NCBI GenBank assembly: GCA_023397475.1
Contig: JAEWUD010000048.1
Location: 1 to 64,000 of the forward strand
Reading direction: 5' to 3'
DNA: 64,000 nucleotides
Source of the DNA: Bacillota bacterium
GTDB taxonomy: Bacteria; Bacillota; Clostridia; Saccharofermentanales; Saccharofermentanaceae
Positions 42,071-51,381 of this stretch are shown here, one piece after another. The translations under genes were made by a program, and so were the position numbers. The notes beneath the pieces were generated by a model that ran no database searches, was not told the DNA's origin, and saw nothing but the letters and a program-made list of their open reading frames with translations. Numbering within the stretch: position 1 is the first letter of the stretch; every line of letters begins with the position of its first letter.

Positions 42071-43184
42071 ATCCCACCTCCATAAACGTGGTGAAGGAAG
42101 TAAGTCCCGGCTCAAGCTCAGGAGGAGTCTGGTCGTGGAGTAAGATCCAGTAGATGGCGTATCCGTCGTGGTGTCGGCTGACCAAATACTCCTGGAGGCG
42201 ACGGTCTGCGTTTGCGGAAAGGACAACATACGTGTTCTCAATCCCGCCGGTTTCTATGGCCCGATCGAGCGTCGGAAGAAAGACATCGACGCGCTGCGAT
42301 AAGTCAATTCTTGCCAAGGAGATTCCGAGATTTCTCACATGCTCTTCACCGGAACCGAGTTCAGTATCAATCTCTTCACCGGTCAGAATGTCCTTGCTGT
42401 TCGACAAGAGTCGCACCGGTATCTCCTGCTCGGCGGCATCGGCGAACCAGGTCATCGCCAGACTGATACATTTCTCCAAGAGGAAGTAATCCTTAGAGAG
42501 CGTATAAGGCATAATGTTCAGAAGGATCGTCAATTCTCTTCGATTGGTGCGGTTATGCACGTTCACCATCAGATGATCGTTCTTGGCGGACGCCTTCCAG
42601 TTGATATCGCGATACGGGTCGCGAGGGCTGTACTCGCGTATGCCGGCAAATGTGAAAGGGTCAGGTACCTGACTTCTGGGGTTGACGGTCTCGCCGAGAA
42701 AACGTTGAAACAACTGATCAATTTCCGGAGCGCGTATTCGATCCGGCGTGACGATCAGCGAGGACTCACAAGGGAAGTTTCCTGTGATCCGGGACATCAG
42801 TAACAGATCCCTCGTTGAAACGACGAGTCGAACGAAACGGAAGTACCCTCTCCGCGAGCAAAGAACGCGAATATGGCGATCATGGCGTTGCCAGATACCG
42901 AGCGATAAGAGATCCTCCCGGTAGTAATGGTCGCTGCGAAACGTGTTTGTCATATCGAGGAAATCCAGTCCCCTCGATGCCTCGAATTTGAGAGTAACCC
43001 AAGGGAGAGGAAGCATCTTCCGATTAGCAATCGATTCGGTGATGACAATGATATCTCCCTTGGAGGCAATAGACGTCGAAAAATACACATCCGTATCCAG
43101 ATGTTTCAGCGCAGTTTTCCGATAGATTAAAGATTGGGCGACGAGAATCGCAACAAGGATTGCAAGGAAGATTACGACGGGCAT
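42060..43184 (-). CDS. DUF58 domain protein
   Basis: DUF58 proteins occur with MoxR ATPases and help assemble or regulate a cell-surface or von Willebrand-fold complex. The 374-residue protein has an N-terminal membrane helix (VVIFLAILVAILVAQSL), a beta-rich middle, the DUF58 signature GIREYSPRDPYRDINWKASA near residue 190, and a vWA-like C-terminal region (about 220-360). It is the middle gene of the MoxR-DUF58-DUF4129 operon, 51 bases after moxR. Confidence 0.85.
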   Translation of the reverse strand: MPVVIFLAILVAILVAQSLIYRKTALKHLDTDVYFSTSIASKGDIIVITESIANRKMLPLPWVTLKFEASRGLDFLDMTNTFRSDHYYREDLLSLGIWQRHDRHIRVLCSRRGYFRFVRLVVSTRDLLLMSRITGNFPCESSLIVTPDRIRAPEIDQLFQRFLGETVNPRSQVPDPFTFAGIREYSPRDPYRDINWKASAKNDHLMVNVHNRTNRRELTILLNIMPYTLSKDYFLLEKCISLAMTWFADAAEQEIPVRLLSNSKDILTGEEIDTELGSGEEHVRNLGISLARIDLSQRVDVFLPTLDRAIETGGIENTYVVLSANADRRLQEYLVSRHHDGYAIYWILLHDQTPPELEPGLTSFTTFMEVGYDK

Positions 43185-43235
43185 AAGAAATCCTCCACAA
43201 GGAACACGAAGACAACGGATCGGAACTGCAGTTTG

Positions 43236-44243
43236 TCAGATCGAGAAATCTTCGGTCGGACAAGAGATCTCACCGAGGATTTTTTTCAGAAGTTCGGATG
43301 CGCGTCCGTATTGCTTGCCGTACTGGCCGTCCAAGGAAACCGAGGAGTTCGAGCGCAGAATCAATCGATGGGCGAGCACGGGAATGACAAGGGCCTTCAC
43401 ATCATCCGGCGTGACAAACATACGCCCGTGAATCGCCGCATGCGCCTGTGATGCCTTCATCAGTGCGAGGGAGGCGCGTGGACTCGCGCCGAGAAGGACC
43501 GCATCCGAGGAACGTGTCGCTTCGATAATATCGACGATGTAGGCAAGAACGGAATTGCACAAACGGACCTTCTCAACCTGCTCCTGGATGAGAATCAACT
43601 CATCCGCATGGCATACGGGAACCAGCGTCTGCAGAGGATCCTCTGTGCGAAAACGCGACAAAATCTTGACGGCATCTTCCTTCTCGGGATATCCAAGCCG
43701 AAGTCGCATAAGAAATCGGTCAAGCTGCGCTTCCGGCAGAGGAAACGTTCCTTGCGTCTCGACGGGATTCTCGGTCGCCACAACGAAGAACGGGTGATTG
43801 AGAAGCATCGAATCTCCGTCTACGGTGACCTGCCGCTCTTCCATACATTCCAGAAGACTGGATTGTGTGCGTGCTGTCGCCCGGTTGATCTCATCCGCGA
43901 GCAAGATATTTGTGAATAACGGCCCTGCGCGAAAAATAAATTCGCCGAGCTTCTGATTGTAATAATGAATACCCGTAAGATCTGAGGGCAGAAGATCCGC
44001 CGTGAACTGAACGCGGGTAAAGGTAGAGTCCACCGATCGTGCCAGGGCTCGTGCGAGCTTGGTCTTTCCCGTGCCGGGCACATCCTCCAGAAGCACATGT
44101 CCCTTCGCGAATAAGGCGGTTAAGAAGAGATCGACAATATCGCTTTTGCCGACAATCACGCGTCCGATATTGGTTCGGATTCTCGATGCCAATTCCTCGA
44201 TTTTGTGAGCCGTCTCTCGCTCTTGTGTCGTTTCTGGCGTCAT
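43236..44243 (-). CDS. moxR: MoxR family AAA+ ATPase
   Basis: MoxR ATPases act as chaperones for DUF58/vWA partners. The 335-residue protein has Walker A DVPGTGKT (54-61), the Walker B LLADEINRA, the sensor 1 ATENPVETQGTFPLPEAQLDRF and the C-terminal lid. The pore loop is HYYNQKLGEFIF. Start ATG 44243 has GAGGGTGATAAG upstream. It is the first gene of a minus-strand operon of three. Confidence 0.92.
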   Translation of the reverse strand: MTPETTQERETAHKIEELASRIRTNIGRVIVGKSDIVDLFLTALFAKGHVLLEDVPGTGKTKLARALARSVDSTFTRVQFTADLLPSDLTGIHYYNQKLGEFIFRAGPLFTNILLADEINRATARTQSSLLECMEERQVTVDGDSMLLNHPFFVVATENPVETQGTFPLPEAQLDRFLMRLRLGYPEKEDAVKILSRFRTEDPLQTLVPVCHADELILIQEQVEKVRLCNSVLAYIVDIIEATRSSDAVLLGASPRASLALMKASQAHAAIHGRMFVTPDDVKALVIPVLAHRLILRSNSSVSLDGQYGKQYGRASELLKKILGEISCPTEDFSI

Positions 44244-44295
44244 CTTATCACCCTCTTCAATCTGCTCCTTGAACGAGCGTTTTTTATTCTTGATA

Positions 44296-44314
44296 ATTAT
44301 ACTACAAACTGTAG
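44296..44314 (-). promoter_or_regulatory. Possible moxR promoter with a 13-base palindrome
   Basis: On the minus strand TATAAT (44301-44296) is preceded immediately by CTACAAACTGTAG (44302-44314), a perfect inverted repeat with a 3-base centre. The position between -10 and -35 suits a repressor. No good -35 is visible and no cognate regulator is known. Confidence 0.4.
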
Positions 44315-44396
44315 TTTTCGTGGATGAAACAAAAGCAACAAAATTTGTAGAATATGCAATGCCTTGTTCCCAAACCTCGAAAAGATGGGCTTTTTG

Positions 44397-44425
44397 TTGA
44401 CATGCTTGGCTCGCTTACCTATTAT
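44397..44425 (+). promoter_or_regulatory. Promoter of the XRE-cupin / acyl-CoA synthetase pair
   Basis: Consensus TTGACA (44397-44402), a 17-base spacer, TATTAT (44420-44425). Start would be near 44432, 53 bases before the gene. Confidence 0.7.
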
Positions 44426-44484
44426 TAAGTTTATGCAAAAATGACTGTGCAGAGCCAGGATGAAGATATAGCGGGAGGTAAAAT

Positions 44485-45048
44485 ATGACGGATCAACTCC
44501 AGGAAATGGGTAGAAGAATCAAGGCCCTGCGAGAGATCGAAGACATCTCGCCGGAGACAATGGCAAAGAAATGTGAAGTATCTCTGGAAGAGTACGCCTT
44601 ATATGAAGAAGGAAAGAAGGACTTCTCTTTCTCATTTCTCTATAATGCAGCGAATGCCCTGGGGGTCGATGTCGTCGATCTGATGAGCGGAGACTCGCCG
44701 AAGCTTTCCACCTGCAGCATGGTCAAGAAGGGCGGCGGGTTCGAGATTAAGCGCCGGGAAGCTTATAATTACAAACACCTCGCGTTTACCTTCCGCAACA
44801 AGATGGCCGAGCCTTTTATGGTCACGGTCGAGCCGAAGGACGATAAGCCGGTTACCCTGCACTCCCATGACGGACAGGAGTTTAATTATGTCGTCGAAGG
44901 TCAGATGACCTTTTTCATCGGAGACATATCGTATGATCTCGGTGAGGGAGACAGCGTATATTTTGACTCAGGAATACCGCATGCGATGAAGGCTGAGAAC
45001 GGTTTGCCGTGTAAGTTTCTGGCTGTTGTGATGAAGAAGGAGAAGTAA
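44485..45048 (+). CDS. XRE-cupin transcriptional regulator
   Basis: The 187-residue protein has an N-terminal XRE helix-turn-helix (about 5-68) and a C-terminal cupin (about 75-183) with HSHDGQEFNYVVEGQ and GDSVYFDSGIPHAM, whose histidines and Glu form a metal site. Such regulators sense small acids. It is followed after 1 base by the acyl-CoA synthetase gene, so the pair probably share a promoter and the regulator may respond to the enzyme's substrate. Confidence 0.88.
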   Translation: MTDQLQEMGRRIKALREIEDISPETMAKKCEVSLEEYALYEEGKKDFSFSFLYNAANALGVDVVDLMSGDSPKLSTCSMVKKGGGFEIKRREAYNYKHLAFTFRNKMAEPFMVTVEPKDDKPVTLHSHDGQEFNYVVEGQMTFFIGDISYDLGEGDSVYFDSGIPHAMKAENGLPCKFLAVVMKKEK

Positions 45049-45049
45049 T

Positions 45050-46741
45050 ATGCCGATCTACGAAGAATTTATCGGAAGACATAGAGACGACTATGCCACG
45101 CTGGAGGATCTTTCGCGGAATTATCGTGTAACCTACAGCGATTCATTCAATTTCGCATATGATGTTCTGGATGTTCTGGCGATGCGTTCGCCGGACAAAC
45201 TCGCGATGCAGTGGGTATCCAATGAAGGCGCCGAGCGTCAATTCACTTTCGGAGAGATGTCCAAGCTTTCCAACAAGGCCGCGAATTTTTTCGTGAATGC
45301 CGGTATACGCAAGGGCGACTTTGTCATGCTGGTCCTGAAGCGCGGATATGAGTTCTGGTATTGTATGATGGGTCTACACAAGATCGGCGCGATCGCCGTG
45401 CAGGCGACGCATCTTCTTACGGCAAAAGATTACATCTACCGCATGAATGCCGGCGGCATCAAGATGATTGTCATGACAGGCGACGGGGACTCTACGAGTC
45501 ATGTCGACGAAGCTCTCGACAAGTATGAGACGCTACAGATCCGCGCGGTTACAAGAGGCAAGAAGGCTGAAGGCTGGATCGATTTTGACGCGGAATTCGA
45601 GAAGCAGAGCGATATCTTCCTCCGGCCGACCGGCGAGGCGGATACGAAGGTTACCGATTCGATGATCATGTCTTTCTCGTCCGGAACCACCGGTTATCCG
45701 AAGATGGTTGTCCATGATTTCTCCTATCCGCTGGGTCATCTGATGACCGGAGTATTCTGGCACCGTGTTGAAGACGGCGGACTTCATTTCACCATTTCCG
45801 ACACGGGTTGGCTCAAATCCCTCTGGGGCAAGATGTACGGCCAGTGGCTCGGTGAATCCGCGATATTCACGTATGATTTCGAGAAGTTTTCAGCCGCTGA
45901 TATTCTGGAAAAACTCGCGAAATATAAGATCACGACCTTCTGTGCGCCGCCGACGATGTACAGATTTATGATCAAGGAGGATTTCTCTCCTTATGATTTG
46001 TCCTCGCTACGGCATTGTTGCACCGCCGGAGAAGCGTTAAATCCCGAAGTCTATAACCAGTGGCTTTGCAACACGGGGCTGAAGATTTTCGAGGGTTTCG
46101 GACAAACGGAATCTACCCTTGTCTGCGCGACGTTGTTCCCGTGGATGCAGCCGCGTCTGGGATCGATGGGACTCGGGGCACCGGGGTATCAGGTTATCAT
46201 CTCCGACGAGAATGATCAGGAAGTATCGAGTGGTGTAACCGGCGAGATTTGCATTCGTACCGATGCTTCTGTCGGAGGGAAACCGCTCGGCTTGTATCGG
46301 GAATATTTTCGCGATGAAGAGGCGACAACGCGCGCATGGCACGACGGCCTTTATCACACGGGAGACACAGCGTATCGCGATGAGATGGGATTCCTCTGGT
46401 ATGTCGGACGCGTCGATGACGTCATCAAGAGTTCCGGATACCGTATCGGACCTTTTGAAGTCGAGAGCGCACTGATGGAACATCCGGCGGTCACCGAGTG
46501 TGCCGTCACCGGAGTTCCTGATCCGGAACGCGGTTTTGCCGTCAAAGCAACGATCGTGCTTTCGAAGGGATATACGGGTTCCGATGCACTGACAAAGGAA
46601 CTGCAGAATCACGTGAAGAAGGTCACTGCGCCGTATAAGTACCCGCGTATTATCGAGTACGTCACGGAGCTGCCTAAGACGATCAGCGGTAAGATTCGCC
46701 GCGTGGAAATCCGGGAGCGCGACAAAGCAAAAAACGATTGA
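45050..46741 (+). CDS. AMP-forming acyl-CoA synthetase
   Basis: This enzyme activates a carboxylic acid with ATP and CoA. The 563-residue protein has the ANL fold: P-loop-like FSSGTTGYPKM (about 206-216), GFGQTES, the hinge region WYVGRVDDVIKSSGYRIG, and the catalytic lysine in PKTISGKIRR near the C-terminus. It resembles acetyl-CoA-synthetase-like and medium-chain acyl-CoA ligases. The substrate cannot be read off. The XRE-cupin gene upstream is its probable regulator. Confidence 0.88.
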   Translation: MPIYEEFIGRHRDDYATLEDLSRNYRVTYSDSFNFAYDVLDVLAMRSPDKLAMQWVSNEGAERQFTFGEMSKLSNKAANFFVNAGIRKGDFVMLVLKRGYEFWYCMMGLHKIGAIAVQATHLLTAKDYIYRMNAGGIKMIVMTGDGDSTSHVDEALDKYETLQIRAVTRGKKAEGWIDFDAEFEKQSDIFLRPTGEADTKVTDSMIMSFSSGTTGYPKMVVHDFSYPLGHLMTGVFWHRVEDGGLHFTISDTGWLKSLWGKMYGQWLGESAIFTYDFEKFSAADILEKLAKYKITTFCAPPTMYRFMIKEDFSPYDLSSLRHCCTAGEALNPEVYNQWLCNTGLKIFEGFGQTESTLVCATLFPWMQPRLGSMGLGAPGYQVIISDENDQEVSSGVTGEICIRTDASVGGKPLGLYREYFRDEEATTRAWHDGLYHTGDTAYRDEMGFLWYVGRVDDVIKSSGYRIGPFEVESALMEHPAVTECAVTGVPDPERGFAVKATIVLSKGYTGSDALTKELQNHVKKVTAPYKYPRIIEYVTELPKTISGKIRRVEIRERDKAKND

Positions 46742-46777
46742 GCGAAACGACGAAACAGATGAGAGGAAGATGAGAAG

Positions 46778-49432
46778 ATGGCACGTGTCGACAAGGTAAA
46801 CAAGGCGTTTGAGCCGGCTGAGGCAGAGGAGAGGATCTACAAAGACTGGATGGCGCGAGGGTATTTTCACGCCGTCGTAGATCGTGAGAAGGAGCCCTTC
46901 TGCATCGTTATGCCGCCGCCGAACATTACCGGGCAGTTGCATATGGGGCATGCGCTCGATAACACTTTGCAGGATATTCTCACCCGCTTCAAGCGTATGA
47001 ACGGATATTCTGCCCTGTGGCTTCCGGGGACGGACCATGCGGCGATCGCGACCGAAGCTAAGATTGTTGAGGCGATGAAGAAGGACGGCGTCACAAAGGA
47101 TGATCTCGGGCGTGACGGATTTCTCGAGAGAGCCTGGCAATGGCGCAACGAATACGGTAGCCGAATTGTTGAGCAGTTAAAGCGGCTGGGTTCCTCGTGT
47201 GATTGGGACCGCGAACGCTTCACCATGGACGAGGGCCTTTCCGATGCCGTGACTCAGGTTTTCATTAAGTATTATGAGGAAGGTTTGATCTACCGCGGCG
47301 AGCGAATCGTCAACTGGTGCCCGCACTGTCTCACTTCGATCTCAGAGGCAGAAGTTGAGTATGAGGAGAAGGACGGACATTTCTGGCACATCCGTTACCC
47401 ACTGTCGGACGGTTCGGGATTTCTGGTGCTTGCTACCACCCGTCCGGAGACACTGCTTGGAGACACGGCTGTCGCCGTACATCCCGAAGATGAGCGTTAT
47501 CAGGCGCTGATCGGCAAGACAGTCATCCTGCCGTTGGTCGGTCGGGAGATTCCGATCGTCGCGGATACGTATGTGGAGAAGGAGTTCGGAACCGGTGTCG
47601 TGAAGATTACACCGGCTCATGATCCGAATGACTTCGAAGTTGGACTTCGTCACCAGCTTCCGGTTGTCAACGTGATGACCGAAGATGCCCATATGAACGA
47701 GAATGCCGGTAAGTTCGAAGGCCTCGATCGCTATGAAGCGCGGAAGAGAGTTGTGGAAGAACTGACCGAGCAGGGTCTTCTTCTGGAGACCAAGCCGCAC
47801 CGTCACAATGTCGGGACCTGCTATCGCTGTAAAACGGTTGTCGAACCGCGCGTGTCGTTCCAGTGGTTTGTGAAGATGAAGCCGTTGGCCGAGCCGGCGA
47901 TTAAGGCTGTGCGTGACGGCGACACGAAGTTCGTACCGGAGCGTTTTGACAAGATCTACTTCAACTGGATGGAGAATATTCGTGATTGGTGTATCTCGCG
48001 ACAGCTCTGGTGGGGTCATCGTATCCCTGCGTATTATTGCGGGGATTGCGGCGAGATCACGGTAAGCGCGACAGTCCCGGAAATCTGTCCGAAGTGCGGA
48101 TCGAAGCATCTCACGCAGGATCAGGATACGCTCGACACTTGGTTCTCATCCGCGCTGTGGCCGTTCTCTACCCTCGGCTGGCCGGAGAATACCGAGGAGC
48201 TTTCCTATTTCTATCCCACGAATGTTCTTGTGACGGCCTACGACATTATTTTCTTCTGGGTCGCCCGTATGATCTTCTCGGGTATGGCTTGTATGAAGAA
48301 GGCTCCGTTTGACTACGTTCTAATTCACGGAATTATTCGTGACGCGCAGGGCAAGAAGATGAGTAAGTCTTTAGGCAACGGGATTGATCCGCTCGTTCTC
48401 ATCGATAAGTACGGTGCGGATGCACTGCGCTATGCTCTGGTTACGGGCAATGCCCCCGGAAACGATCAGAGATTTCAGGAGGATAAGATCGAGGCCGGTC
48501 GAAATTTCTCGAACAAGATCTGGAACGCGATGCGCTTTGTTCTGATGAATGTAGGCGATGACGAGCCATTTGATGATGTCTCCGCCGCAGATTTCGAGAC
48601 CGAGGACAAGTGGATACTCTCGCGTCTCAATACCGTTTCGGCAGAGGTAACGGCAAATCTTGATCGTTTCGAATTCGGTGTCGCACTCGCCAAGATCTAC
48701 AGTTTCCTGTGGGAAGAGTACTGCGACTGGTATATCGAGATCGTGAAGGCACGCCTTTTCGACGGCGAGCCGAAAACGTCTTCCGCGGCGAAGTATGTTC
48801 TTAACGAGACCTTATCCCGTGCTATGCAGCTTCTCCATCCCTTCATGCCTTTTCTTACCGAAGAAGTCTACCATCAGCTCGTGATCCGGAAGAGAGCATC
48901 TTCCATCATGGTGTCCGATTGGCCGAAGCCGCAAGAGGAATGGAATTTTCCGGAAGAAGAGAAGAGCATGGCGGTCTTGATGGACGCGATTCGAGCGATT
49001 CGCAACGTGCGTGTCAACATGGGTGTTGCGCCTTCGAAGAAGACCTCCGCAATTCTTGTGACATCGGATACTTCGATTCAGACTGTCTTCGCCGGCGGGA
49101 TGCGTTTCCTTGAGCGGCTTGCGGGAGTCTCGGAACTCTCGACGGATGTTCGGAAACAGGACATTCCTTCCACGGCGATCGCCGTGGTTTTCGGCGGCGG
49201 AGAGATTTATATTCCGCTCGGCGAGCTGATCGACATAGAGAAAGAGAAGGAACGCCTCGAAAAGGAAAGAGCCAATCTCGAGAAGGAGATCGCTCGCGTC
49301 GATGGGAAGCTCTCCAATGAGGAATTCGTCGGCAAGGCGCCGGAAAAGGTGATCGCAGCCGAACGGGAGAAGAGTGCCAAATACAAGGAGATGTACGAGA
49401 ATATTCTGTCGCGGATCGCGTCGCTTGTGTAA
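46778..49432 (+). CDS. valS: Valyl-tRNA synthetase
   Basis: This enzyme charges tRNA-Val. The 884-residue protein is a class I synthetase with the HIGH motif in PNITGQLHMGH, an editing domain, KMSKSLGNG at about 527-535 and the final coiled-coil arm (KEKERLEKERANLEKEIAR). The zinc-like knuckle CGDCGEITVSAT..CPKCG is present in the insertion. Start ATG 46778 has AGAGGAAGATGAG upstream. Confidence 0.97.
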   Translation: MARVDKVNKAFEPAEAEERIYKDWMARGYFHAVVDREKEPFCIVMPPPNITGQLHMGHALDNTLQDILTRFKRMNGYSALWLPGTDHAAIATEAKIVEAMKKDGVTKDDLGRDGFLERAWQWRNEYGSRIVEQLKRLGSSCDWDRERFTMDEGLSDAVTQVFIKYYEEGLIYRGERIVNWCPHCLTSISEAEVEYEEKDGHFWHIRYPLSDGSGFLVLATTRPETLLGDTAVAVHPEDERYQALIGKTVILPLVGREIPIVADTYVEKEFGTGVVKITPAHDPNDFEVGLRHQLPVVNVMTEDAHMNENAGKFEGLDRYEARKRVVEELTEQGLLLETKPHRHNVGTCYRCKTVVEPRVSFQWFVKMKPLAEPAIKAVRDGDTKFVPERFDKIYFNWMENIRDWCISRQLWWGHRIPAYYCGDCGEITVSATVPEICPKCGSKHLTQDQDTLDTWFSSALWPFSTLGWPENTEELSYFYPTNVLVTAYDIIFFWVARMIFSGMACMKKAPFDYVLIHGIIRDAQGKKMSKSLGNGIDPLVLIDKYGADALRYALVTGNAPGNDQRFQEDKIEAGRNFSNKIWNAMRFVLMNVGDDEPFDDVSAADFETEDKWILSRLNTVSAEVTANLDRFEFGVALAKIYSFLWEEYCDWYIEIVKARLFDGEPKTSSAAKYVLNETLSRAMQLLHPFMPFLTEEVYHQLVIRKRASSIMVSDWPKPQEEWNFPEEEKSMAVLMDAIRAIRNVRVNMGVAPSKKTSAILVTSDTSIQTVFAGGMRFLERLAGVSELSTDVRKQDIPSTAIAVVFGGGEIYIPLGELIDIEKEKERLEKERANLEKEIARVDGKLSNEEFVGKAPEKVIAAEREKSAKYKEMYENILSRIASLV

Positions 49433-49456
49433 CGCGCCAAGGGCAAAGGAGGGTTT

Positions 49457-50146
49457 ATGGAAGAAGAGAAACAGCAGAATGACATCGATCCGCAGGTCGC
49501 GGATCATGAGGAGAACACAGAGGTAATCGATACCGAGCCGGAAGTTTCAGAAGAGCGCCGACGGACGGATCCTTCAACCCTGCCGCAGGATACGGTACAC
49601 TGTTACCCCGCGGATCCCGGATTGATCAATCGCAGACGGATGATCACGGCGATTCTTATTGCGGTTTCGCTGATCGGAGGCGTGTACTACGCGCTTCCCG
49701 CATCACAGAACTTCGTCCTTCTTGCCATCTTTGCCGTCATAACGATAATCAGTGCGATCGTTTTTGCGCAGACGTTCCTGATCGCAAAGTATCGCGTCGC
49801 GGTCGATTACGGGAAGAAAGAGTTTGTCCTTCGGTACCAGTTTCAGAAGATTCGCATTCCGTTCGAGAATTTCGAGACAAGAGAAGGAAAACCGGAGAAA
49901 TCGGATGAATTGATCAATCTTACGAGCAAAGGCGGGAAGGCGACCCTTTATCTGATTCTCGATGATGTTCGAGCATCTGCCTGCTACCAGACATCGACGA
50001 GAGATCTTGCCGGAATCGAGGATTTTCGCCGCATGCAGAAGGATGCCACGGAGATTCAAAGCGCGTATCGAGGAGTTCTTGTATCGGATGACAAACCGGA
50101 TTCAGAAGACGAAATGGACAAAATCATTAAAAATGCCATGTCATGA
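49457..50146 (+). CDS. Membrane protein of unknown function
   Basis: The 229-residue protein has an acidic, disordered N-terminal ~50 residues, two membrane helices (about 62-80 and 88-108), and a soluble C-terminal domain with several strands, resembling PH-like domains (YRVAVDYGKKEFVLRYQFQKI). The gene begins 24 bases after valS, where folC often stands in other Bacillota, and ends 106 bases before fba. I cannot name a family. Confidence 0.65.
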   Translation: MEEEKQQNDIDPQVADHEENTEVIDTEPEVSEERRRTDPSTLPQDTVHCYPADPGLINRRRMITAILIAVSLIGGVYYALPASQNFVLLAIFAVITIISAIVFAQTFLIAKYRVAVDYGKKEFVLRYQFQKIRIPFENFETREGKPEKSDELINLTSKGGKATLYLILDDVRASACYQTSTRDLAGIEDFRRMQKDATEIQSAYRGVLVSDDKPDSEDEMDKIIKNAMS

Positions 50147-50252
50147 TCCCGAAAATAGGCGTAAAATGATTGACGGATACAGCTTTGGAATCTTACAATA
50201 GTACGGGCGCGACGAAGCTATGTTGCGCAAACGTAAAGAAGGAGTGATCAAT

Positions 50253-51188
50253 ATGCCATTAGTAACAACGACAGATATGTTCAAGAAGGCCTATGAAGGC
50301 GGATATGCAATCGGTGCGTTCAATGTCAACAACATGGAGATTATCCAGGGAATTACCGAGGCCGGCAAGGAGCTCAACGCGCCCCTTATTCTTCAGGTTT
50401 CCGCAGGTGCTCGCAAGTACGCCAATCACACCTATCTTGTTAAGCTCGTCGAGGCTGCTCTCATTGAGACCAATCTCCCGATCGCGCTTCACCTGGATCA
50501 CGGCGATACGTTCGAACTTTGCAAGAGCTGCATTGACGGTGGATTCACTTCCGTTATGATCGACGGATCCCATCATGATTATGAGGGCAATGTCGCAGTA
50601 ACAAAGCTGGTCGTAGAGTATGCTCACGCGCACGGCGTTGTTGTAGAGGCTGAGCTCGGCCGTCTTGCCGGAATCGAAGATGATGTCAATGTTTCCGCTG
50701 AGAACGCTTCTTACACGGATCCGGCACAGGTGCAGGATTTCGTCGAGCGCACCGGATGTGATTCCCTTGCGATCGCGATCGGAACCTCCCACGGTGCTTT
50801 CAAGTTCAAGCCCGGCCAGAAGCCGCAGCTTCGTTTTGATATCCTTGCGGATGTTGCGAAGCGTCTTCCCGGATTCCCCATCGTTCTTCACGGTGCTTCT
50901 TCGGTTATTCCGGAGTACGTCAAGATGGTCAACGAGAATGGCGGCAAGATGCCGGATGCTATCGGCATTCCGGAGGATATGCTTCGTGAAGCGGCTAGAA
51001 TGTCTGTTTGCAAGATCAATATCGATTCCGACATTCGTCTTGCTATGACCGGAACCATTCGCAAGTATTTCAACGAGAATCCGTCTCACTTTGATCCTCG
51101 CCAGTATCTTGCTCCGGCACGTAATGCTGTCAAGGGCATGGTCGCACACAAGATCACAAACGTTCTTGGCTGTGACAACAAGGCGTAA
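50253..51188 (+). CDS. fba: Class II fructose-bisphosphate aldolase
   Basis: This zinc enzyme of glycolysis cleaves fructose 1,6-bisphosphate. The 311-residue protein has GAFNVNNMEI, the zinc-ligand segment LHLDHGD, SVMIDGSHH, EAELGRLAGIED, GTSHGAFKF, and LHGASSVIPE. The first in-frame ATG (50220) is too early; ATG 50253 has AAGGAG upstream and matches the family start MPLVTT. A strong terminator follows. Confidence 0.96.
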   Translation: MPLVTTTDMFKKAYEGGYAIGAFNVNNMEIIQGITEAGKELNAPLILQVSAGARKYANHTYLVKLVEAALIETNLPIALHLDHGDTFELCKSCIDGGFTSVMIDGSHHDYEGNVAVTKLVVEYAHAHGVVVEAELGRLAGIEDDVNVSAENASYTDPAQVQDFVERTGCDSLAIAIGTSHGAFKFKPGQKPQLRFDILADVAKRLPGFPIVLHGASSVIPEYVKMVNENGGKMPDAIGIPEDMLREAARMSVCKINIDSDIRLAMTGTIRKYFNENPSHFDPRQYLAPARNAVKGMVAHKITNVLGCDNKA

Positions 51189-51208
51189 TCGCAATCGCAT
51201 ACCCAATA

Positions 51209-51248
51209 ACCGCCTGTTGCGAGCAAAGCAATGGGCGGTTTTTTTTCG
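51209..51248 (+). terminator. Terminator of fba
   Basis: AACCGCC (51209-51215) and GGCGGTT (51235-51241) form the outer stem, TTGC/GCAA an inner stem, followed by T8. Strong. Confidence 0.9.
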
Positions 51249-51271
51249 CCGCGAAATCATCTCAATGGATT

Positions 51272-51301
51272 TTGTGCTGTGAGTGGCTTCTATGCTATAA
51301 T
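51272..51301 (+). promoter_or_regulatory. Predicted promoter of the polysaccharide deacetylase gene
   Basis: TTGTGC (51272-51277), 18 bases, TATAAT (51296-51301). About 80 bases before the start codon. Confidence 0.55.
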
Positions 51302-51381
51302 ATTTGCACCACGAAAAGCGCTGAATGGACTTGCTCGATCGGACAGATCGTAATCAATAGCGCCAAGGGTATGGAGAACGT

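Noticed and set aside
50259..51260. 333-codon minus-strand frame over fba
   Set aside because: Antisense of a complete aldolase gene.
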